From Pseudenterobacter timonensis (GTDB lineage Bacteria; Pseudomonadota; Gammaproteobacteria; Enterobacterales; Enterobacteriaceae): a stretch of DNA of 64,000 nt. The notes under the pieces were generated by a model. It saw only the letters and a program-made list of their open reading frames with translations. It did no database searches and was not told the origin of the DNA. Numbering within the stretch: position 1 is the first letter of the stretch; each line of letters starts with the position of its first letter. A program made the position numbers and the translations under genes. This document shows positions 60,014 through 64,000 of this stretch, piece by piece. The stretch is from NCBI RefSeq assembly GCF_900021175.1, contig NZ_FCOP01000013.1:124001-188000 (forward strand). The letters are read 5' to 3'.

Positions 60014-61549
60014 TTACGCTTTCGCCTTCGGCATCTGAGAAACCAGCGACAGGTTCACGTCCATGCCTTCCACCTGGAAGTGCGGCACCGCAAAGAGCTT
60101 CATGCGGAAGAAACCCGGGTTGTCCTCGATATCTTCCACCACCACTTTCGCGTCGCGCAGCGGATGGGAGGCCTGCAGCTCGTCGCCCGGATCGGTCATC
60201 TCGGTCACCAGCGTGCGCACCCAGGTGTTCAGCTCCAGCTCCAGCAGGCGGCGGTCCTTGGTGGTGCCGATGTTCTCGCGCTGAATCAGCTTCAGATAGT
60301 GGGCGATGCGCGACAGCAGGAAGATGTACGGCAGGCGCGCGTTGATGCGGCTGTTGGCGGTGGCGTCAGCGGTGTCGTACAGCGCCGGTTTCTGGGCGGA
60401 GTTGGCCGAGAAGAAGCAGGCGTAGTCGCGGTTTTTGTAGTAGGAAAGCGGGATAAAGCCGAGGCTGGCAAACTCAAACTCGCGGGTTTCCGGGATCATC
60501 ACCTCAGAGGGGATTTTCACCTGGTTGCCGGTGCCGAGGTCATACAGGTGGATCGGCAGATCTTTCACCGCACCGCCCGCCTGCGGGCCGCGGATTTGCA
60601 CGCACCAGCCGTTACTGATAAAGCTCTTCACCATGTTGGCCGCAAAGGCAAACGATGCGCTGGTCCAGAGGTATTTCTCGTGGTCAGGGCCTTTCACCTG
60701 CTCAACGTAGTTGAAGCTGCGTACCGGCACGGTGTCCGGACCGTACGGCAGGCGGCCGAGCACGCGCGGCATCACCAGGCCGATATAGCGGGCGTCGTCG
60801 GTTTCGCGGAAGGCTTTCCACTTGATGTACTCGGCGCGGTCAAAGTAGTTGCCGATATCCTTGATGGCCGCCACCTCTTCCATGGCATCCTTCAGGAAGA
60901 AAGCCGGACCAACCGCGCCGATAAACGGCATATGCGCCGCGGCGGAGACTTTCGAGATATTGCGCAGCAGCGCCACGTCCTGCGGGCTGGCGTCAAATTC
61001 GTAAGCGGAAATCACCGAGCCAATCGGCTCACCCCCCGGGGTGTCATATTCGGCGGTGTAGGTGTGCCAGTAAAGACCACTCTGGATGAGCTCCGGCGCA
61101 TCCTCGAAGTCCTGGCGCAGGTCGTCTTTCGCCACATCCAGAATTTCGGTTTTCACGTTCTGGCGGTAGTCGGTATTGTCCACCAGATGCTTCAGGCCGC
61201 GCCACAGGGACTCGACTTTCTGAAATTCCGGATGGTGCATGACCGCGTCCAGCTGACGGCTGATTTGATAATCCAGCTCCGCGATATGGTGGTCAATCAG
61301 CGTCTTGTCGAGCTTCTCCACCTGCCGGCCCGATTTACGGATGCACTCCATAAAGACCTGCATCGCCGCCGTCAGCCGTTCCCCTGCCGGGGCGTCGGAG
61401 AGCGCCGCATCATCCAGAAAGTCATTGATATCGCCCAGGCGGGAGGCCGGGGTCAGGTTAATTTTTTCAAACAGGGAGGCGTAAACGCCCTCTCTGGTAA
61501 GGAAGGTGGTCTGCCCCTGCGCGGAGGCGGTTTCACTATTTACAGACAT
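60014..61549 (-). CDS. tssC: T6SS sheath large subunit TssC (VipB)
   Basis: 511 residues. With TssB it forms the contractile sheath. Strongly conserved stretches are HHPEFQKVESLWRGLKHLVD, FIGAVGPAFFLKDAMEEVAA, MPRVLGRLPYGPDTVPVRSF and PFIG-type loops, and the C-terminal VEGMDVNLSLVSQMPKA handle is complete. The frame opens at ATG 61555, but GGGA spacing favours ATG 61549 (MSVNSETASA). It follows tssB by 39 bases. Confidence 0.95.
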   Translation of the reverse strand: MSVNSETASAQGQTTFLTREGVYASLFEKINLTPASRLGDINDFLDDAALSDAPAGERLTAAMQVFMECIRKSGRQVEKLDKTLIDHHIAELDYQISRQLDAVMHHPEFQKVESLWRGLKHLVDNTDYRQNVKTEILDVAKDDLRQDFEDAPELIQSGLYWHTYTAEYDTPGGEPIGSVISAYEFDASPQDVALLRNISKVSAAAHMPFIGAVGPAFFLKDAMEEVAAIKDIGNYFDRAEYIKWKAFRETDDARYIGLVMPRVLGRLPYGPDTVPVRSFNYVEQVKGPDHEKYLWTSASFAFAANMVKSFISNGWCVQIRGPQAGGAVKDLPIHLYDLGTGNQVKIPSEVMIPETREFEFASLGFIPLSYYKNRDYACFFSANSAQKPALYDTADATANSRINARLPYIFLLSRIAHYLKLIQRENIGTTKDRRLLELELNTWVRTLVTEMTDPGDELQASHPLRDAKVVVEDIEDNPGFFRMKLFAVPHFQVEGMDVNLSLVSQMPKAKA

Positions 61550-61588
61550 CAGCATATTCCCGGTTAATCCATTAAAAACGCACGCCGC

Positions 61589-62080
61589 TTATTTCGGGGC
61601 CAGCGCACTCATTTCGTCGCGTAATTCCTGAGAGAGCGCCGGGTCCTTAAGAATTTTCTCGAGCTCTTTTCTGAAAGTGGCGTTGTCCAGCAGGTTAGAC
61701 TTGAGGTCGCGCAATAAATTACGCATCGCCAGCATGGCGCGAAGCTGGGGGATCTGGCGGGCCACCTGTTCAGGCTCGAAATCCTTAATATCGGAAAAAC
61801 GCAGCTTCAGACTTTCTTCCGTGCCATCGCCTGCCAGCGTGTTCTGTACAGTCAGATTTACTTCCGGGCTAAATTCCGAAAGTACGCTGTTAAAGTTATT
61901 TTTATTGACGTTGATTTTCTCTCTTTCAGATAATGGTCGGCTCTCTTTGCCATTACTGAAATCACCGACGGTGAGGAGTTTAAGCGGCAGTTCGACCTTC
62001 TTCTGCGCGCCGCCGGTATGCAGGCTTAGCTTTAAATTAATGCGCGCTCTGGGTACTTCATTCTGGAACGTATCGGCCAT
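61589..62080 (-). CDS. tssB: T6SS sheath small subunit TssB (VipA)
   Basis: 163 residues. VPRARINLKLSLHTGGAQKK, KVELPLKLLTVGDFSNGKES and the C-terminal MLAMRNLLRDLKSNLLDNAT are family hallmarks. It pairs with TssC in the sheath. It is the first gene of the T6SS cluster, with AAGGAAAG before the ATG and the AT-rich control region upstream, and probably starts the main operon. Confidence 0.95.
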   Translation of the reverse strand: MADTFQNEVPRARINLKLSLHTGGAQKKVELPLKLLTVGDFSNGKESRPLSEREKINVNKNNFNSVLSEFSPEVNLTVQNTLAGDGTEESLKLRFSDIKDFEPEQVARQIPQLRAMLAMRNLLRDLKSNLLDNATFRKELEKILKDPALSQELRDEMSALAPK

Positions 62081-62450
62081 GGCGATCTCTTTCCTTGTGG
62101 AAATAATAGTGGTGTGAACGTTTTTATCTGCGCAGCAGATAATAAATTAAGCATTCAATGAAAATCAATCAACCAACGTGAAAAATAAATTAAAAACAAA
62201 GAAAGATAATGACTGTATATATTAACGAGATTAATAAAAGCGAACCATAGCATGATTCACGCAAATTATTCACGATACTTTATAGGATATTCTTATAAGA
62301 ATTTTACAGTAGCCAATACAATTAAAAAATATGTTTTCACACATATCAGAAAATAGCGACAACGATCGGAAATATAAACAGGAAAAATAAAGGAAGGGAA
62401 ACAAGAGTGTTCAGGGGAGGAGAATATAATAATGCGTTGTGATAAATAAC
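62081..62450. other. AT-rich non-coding region upstream of the T6SS operon
   Basis: About 370 bases without a credible gene on either strand, much richer in A and T than the flanking genes. It holds the inferred tssB promoter near 62139-62168 and an inverted repeat over its -10 region. AT-rich DNA upstream of a T6SS is a common target of H-NS; this is inference, not seen as a specific motif. Confidence 0.7.
62124..62168 (-). promoter_or_regulatory. Candidate tssB promoter with an overlapping inverted repeat
   Basis: On the minus strand TTGATT (62168-62163) and TATTAT (62144-62139) are 18 bases apart, a fair sigma-70 promoter about 59 bases upstream of tssB. A perfect 8-bp inverted repeat TTATCTGC-TGC-GCAGATAA (62142-62124) covers the -10 element and start site. 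Such a position suits a repressor operator, or a hairpin at the 5' end of the mRNA. Confidence 0.45.
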
Positions 62451-62468
62451 AGGGCGGCATGCCGCCCT
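62451..62468 (-). terminator. Terminator of the phage-type regulator gene
   Basis: A perfect 18-base palindrome (AGGGCGGCATGCCGCCCT) lies 4 bases past the stop codon of the regulator on the minus strand, followed by GTTATTTATC. It should end that transcript before the T6SS promoter, though the T run is imperfect. Confidence 0.7.
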
Positions 62469-62472
62469 CTTC

Positions 62473-63222
62473 TCAGAACCAGTTTTGTCCTTGTCCGGCG
62501 CTTTCACTGCGCTCGGCTCGCGGCATCTCTATGGAGAGCGACGAAAGGTGTTTCACCCACAGGTCCGCGACCCATTTCACGCCGCGCGCGGTAAAGCGCG
62601 CCTGCGACCAGGTATGGCGGTTCTCACCCACCCCACCGTGCAGAGTGAAATAACCCGCCTCAATATGGTGCTGAGGGGGCATCAGAGCGCCACCTACGCG
62701 CTGCATGATGTTGCGCTCCAGCAGGAACTGCCTGAATTCCGGCTCTTTCGCTTTCAGCATCTTACAGAGCTGCCGAAAGCCGAGCGATTCATCCACCCGG
62801 ATAAACTGGTCAAAAAAAGCCGCCTTTGGGCCGGAAAGCGCCAGTTGCGCCTCCGCTTGCTGGCGTTTTTCATACTGTTCCGCCCAGGCGCGGGCCGCCG
62901 CTGCCGGGTTGGTAAAGTCAGGCAGGTTGACGCTTTTTTCCCGCTCCTGCCAGCGATCGAGCATGGTCGCCGTAAAGCCCGGAGAGATGCGCGACACGGT
63001 CAGCAGGGAGTCCCGTTTATTGAGCAAAAACTCCTGCCGCATCTCGCCTTCACGCTCATAAACGCTGGCCGTAACCGGCTGCGACAGGCGCTGTGCCGTT
63101 TCAAGGCTTTTGACCATACGCTTAACTTCCGCGTGAGCGATGCCGGTCAGCCTGGCGATTTCCCGGCTGCTCATGGTGGCAAGCCGGTCGGGCGACTGAA
63201 AAGTTTCAACAGGAATTACCAT
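62473..63222 (-). CDS. Phage-type regulator/antirepressor (Rha-like N-terminus, KilAC-like C-terminus)
   Basis: 249 residues. The N-terminal ~100 residues resemble Rha/phage-regulatory domains (ATMSSREIARLTGIAHAEVK, LLNKRDSLLTVSRISPGFTA, MLDRWQEREK). The C-terminal half fits the KilAC antirepressor domain (DESLGFRQLCKMLKAKEPEF, QFLLERNIMQRVGGALMPPQ, FTARGVKWVADLWVKHL). Such proteins switch prophages by acting on repressors or DNA. The ATG at 63222 follows GAGGGG at eight bases and is preferred to the GTG at 63231. A LexA-box-like site lies 58 bases upstream. No phage integrase, capsid or immunity gene is visible nearby, so it appears to be an orphan, within the limits of the window. Confidence 0.82.
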   Translation of the reverse strand: MVIPVETFQSPDRLATMSSREIARLTGIAHAEVKRMVKSLETAQRLSQPVTASVYEREGEMRQEFLLNKRDSLLTVSRISPGFTATMLDRWQEREKSVNLPDFTNPAAAARAWAEQYEKRQQAEAQLALSGPKAAFFDQFIRVDESLGFRQLCKMLKAKEPEFRQFLLERNIMQRVGGALMPPQHHIEAGYFTLHGGVGENRHTWSQARFTARGVKWVADLWVKHLSSLSIEMPRAERSESAGQGQNWF

Positions 63223-63279
63223 AGGTTTCACCCCTCACTCATACACATATCGGGTAATTTGCTCTAATAGTATACAGTT

Positions 63280-63299
63280 ACCTGTTTAAATATCCAGTA
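63280..63299. promoter_or_regulatory. LexA (SOS) box upstream of the phage-type regulator
   Basis: ACCTGTTTAAATATCCAGTA differs from the ideal CTGT-N8-ACAG core at one position and keeps the outer TA. As I recall, it closely resembles the E. coli dinI box. It lies 58 bases from the regulator start, a usual distance for a LexA-controlled promoter. The regulator is therefore likely induced by DNA damage. Confidence 0.8.
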
Positions 63300-63376
63300 T
63301 ATTTTTTAGGCGCAAACCGCCGTCAGCGCGGTTACACGCAGATGTCAAGTGTCAAAATTATAACCTGCGGAAATAA

Positions 63377-64000
63377 TTACATTTTTGGCGTTTTACCTGC
63401 CTCTTGCGCCCGTTTCGTTTGTTCAGAGGTACCGAAATGATTCGTCTCTCCGTGCCCCTGTTCGCCCGAACCTTGCACTCGCTTGAGCTGAATCACCTCG
63501 CCTTTCTCCCAGGCGTTTGCACCTTCTGCAACCGGATGCGCGACAATATCTGCCCGCTGGCGTTTAATCGCCTGCGTATCGATGTCAAGACGGCGATCCC
63601 GGTCAGCCAGTAGCGCCGGATCGAGCTGCCCTTCACCGGTGAAGCCCATCATCAGCGCCGGAATACCGAGAGGAAGCGTTTTATCGCGATCGGTGTGCCA
63701 GGTATGCCAGGTTTTACCGTAGGTATTGACGATTTTTGTCATCAGCGCTTTATCAGCCACTGCAGGAAGACCAGGCGCCACAAGGCTGCCCGATTTCACC
63801 TCGTACTGATGGCTATGCCAGAGCTTTTTCTCCTCCGGCGGCAGGGTATTAAACAGCCGTTCGCTGATGATGTACTCCACTCCCATCAGTCGAGCATCTT
63901 TGGTATTACCGTCGTAAATCACCGCCTGCATCACATCTTCATTCAGTACCGTGACGTAGTGGTGCGCCTCCATCTGCCCGTTTTTATCTCCGCTGTAGAA
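63377..64000 (-). CDS. OBAP family protein (DUF1264), 5' end outside window
   Basis: At least 207 residues. The frame runs through the edge (FYSGDKNGQMEAHHYV), and the internal Met at 63973 is not the start, since FYSGD...QMEAHHY is a family motif. Other landmarks are CIYDGN-like VIYDGNTKDARLMGVEYIIS, LPPEEKKLWHSHQYEVKSGS and WHTWHTDRDKTLPLG. DUF1264/OBAP proteins occur in plants (oil-body-associated) and in bacteria, where the role is unknown. It is upstream of the LexA box and in the same direction as the regulator gene. Upstream sequence would be needed to see whether it has a signal peptide. Confidence 0.88.
   Translation of the reverse strand, partial: FYSGDKNGQMEAHHYVTVLNEDVMQAVIYDGNTKDARLMGVEYIISERLFNTLPPEEKKLWHSHQYEVKSGSLVAPGLPAVADKALMTKIVNTYGKTWHTWHTDRDKTLPLGIPALMMGFTGEGQLDPALLADRDRRLDIDTQAIKRQRADIVAHPVAEGANAWEKGEVIQLKRVQGSGEQGHGETNHFGTSEQTKRAQEAGKTPKM

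Noticed and set aside
59882-61567. 561-residue plus-strand open frame opposite tssC and tssK
   Set aside because: Antisense shadow of conserved T6SS genes with no recognisable motif and no sensible start signal.
62473-64000. A prophage at the right edge
   Set aside because: Only one phage-type gene is visible. The neighbour is an OBAP-family gene, and no integrase, attachment repeat or structural gene is seen. A prophage beyond the window cannot be excluded.

Overview
The window is a chromosomal segment of an Enterobacteriaceae bacterium close to Enterobacter, Lelliottia or Klebsiella. The evidence is the conserved gene order around narL, cha, kdsA, hemA, prs, pth and ychF, protein sequences very close to the E. 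coli versions, and a high-GC core. It has three parts: a nitrate-assimilation block (about 1-12.7 kb), a housekeeping core (12.8-28.1 kb) and a complete-looking but visibly damaged type VI secretion system (T6SS) locus (28.2-62.1 kb). A phage-type regulator behind a LexA box and an OBAP-family gene cut by the window edge follow.

Nitrate block. The C-terminal half of narL and the convergent ychO are followed by a minus-strand operon with the content of Klebsiella nasFEDCBA. It encodes a Tat-exported nitrate-binding protein, a permease and an ATPase, a reductase polypeptide, and a molybdopterin nitrate reductase. NasC and NasB, separate genes in K. oxytoca, are here one uninterrupted reading frame that also ends in a NirD-like domain. 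The nasF leader shows a sigma-54 promoter (GG-N10-GC), a hairpin with an ANTAR-type hexaloop and a strong intrinsic terminator, and nasR (NIT plus ANTAR antiterminator) lies just upstream. This fits dual control by nitrogen limitation and nitrate.

Housekeeping core. ychN, chaC, chaB and chaA; the minus-strand run hemA-prfA-prmC-sirB2-sirB1-kdsA; lolB-ispE-prs; dauA; ychH; pth and ychF are intact. Several clear terminators, a REP-like element and a long structured leader before prs are visible.

T6SS locus. All genes are on the minus strand, reading tssB, tssC, tssK, tssL, an OmpA-domain gene, hcp, clpV, then effector and immunity modules, then PAAR, a membrane protein, tssM, tssA, tssF, tssG, tssJ, tssE and a VasL-like gene. 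All thirteen core components can be recognised, but tssG carries an in-frame amber stop. The central 13 kb (39.5-53 kb) is a repeated modular array. Module 1 is a metallopeptidase-like protein (HExxY instead of HExxH) with a lipoprotein, followed by a frameshifted second lipoprotein whose 5' end is made of vgrG debris. Module 2 is vgrG2, a 753-residue unrecognised putative effector, a SUMF1-domain lipoprotein with an inner-membrane retention signal, and a decayed PAAR gene. Module 3 is vgrG1, an S-type-pyocin-domain protein with a DHIP nuclease-like tail, three tandem 169-residue putative immunity paralogues joined by 4-base overlaps, and an intact PAAR gene. The two vgrG genes share about 1.1 kb of nearly identical DNA, a likely substrate for module exchange.

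Right edge. Upstream of the T6SS promoter region lies a Rha/KilAC-type phage regulator gene with a near-consensus LexA box, without any visible integrase or phage structural gene.
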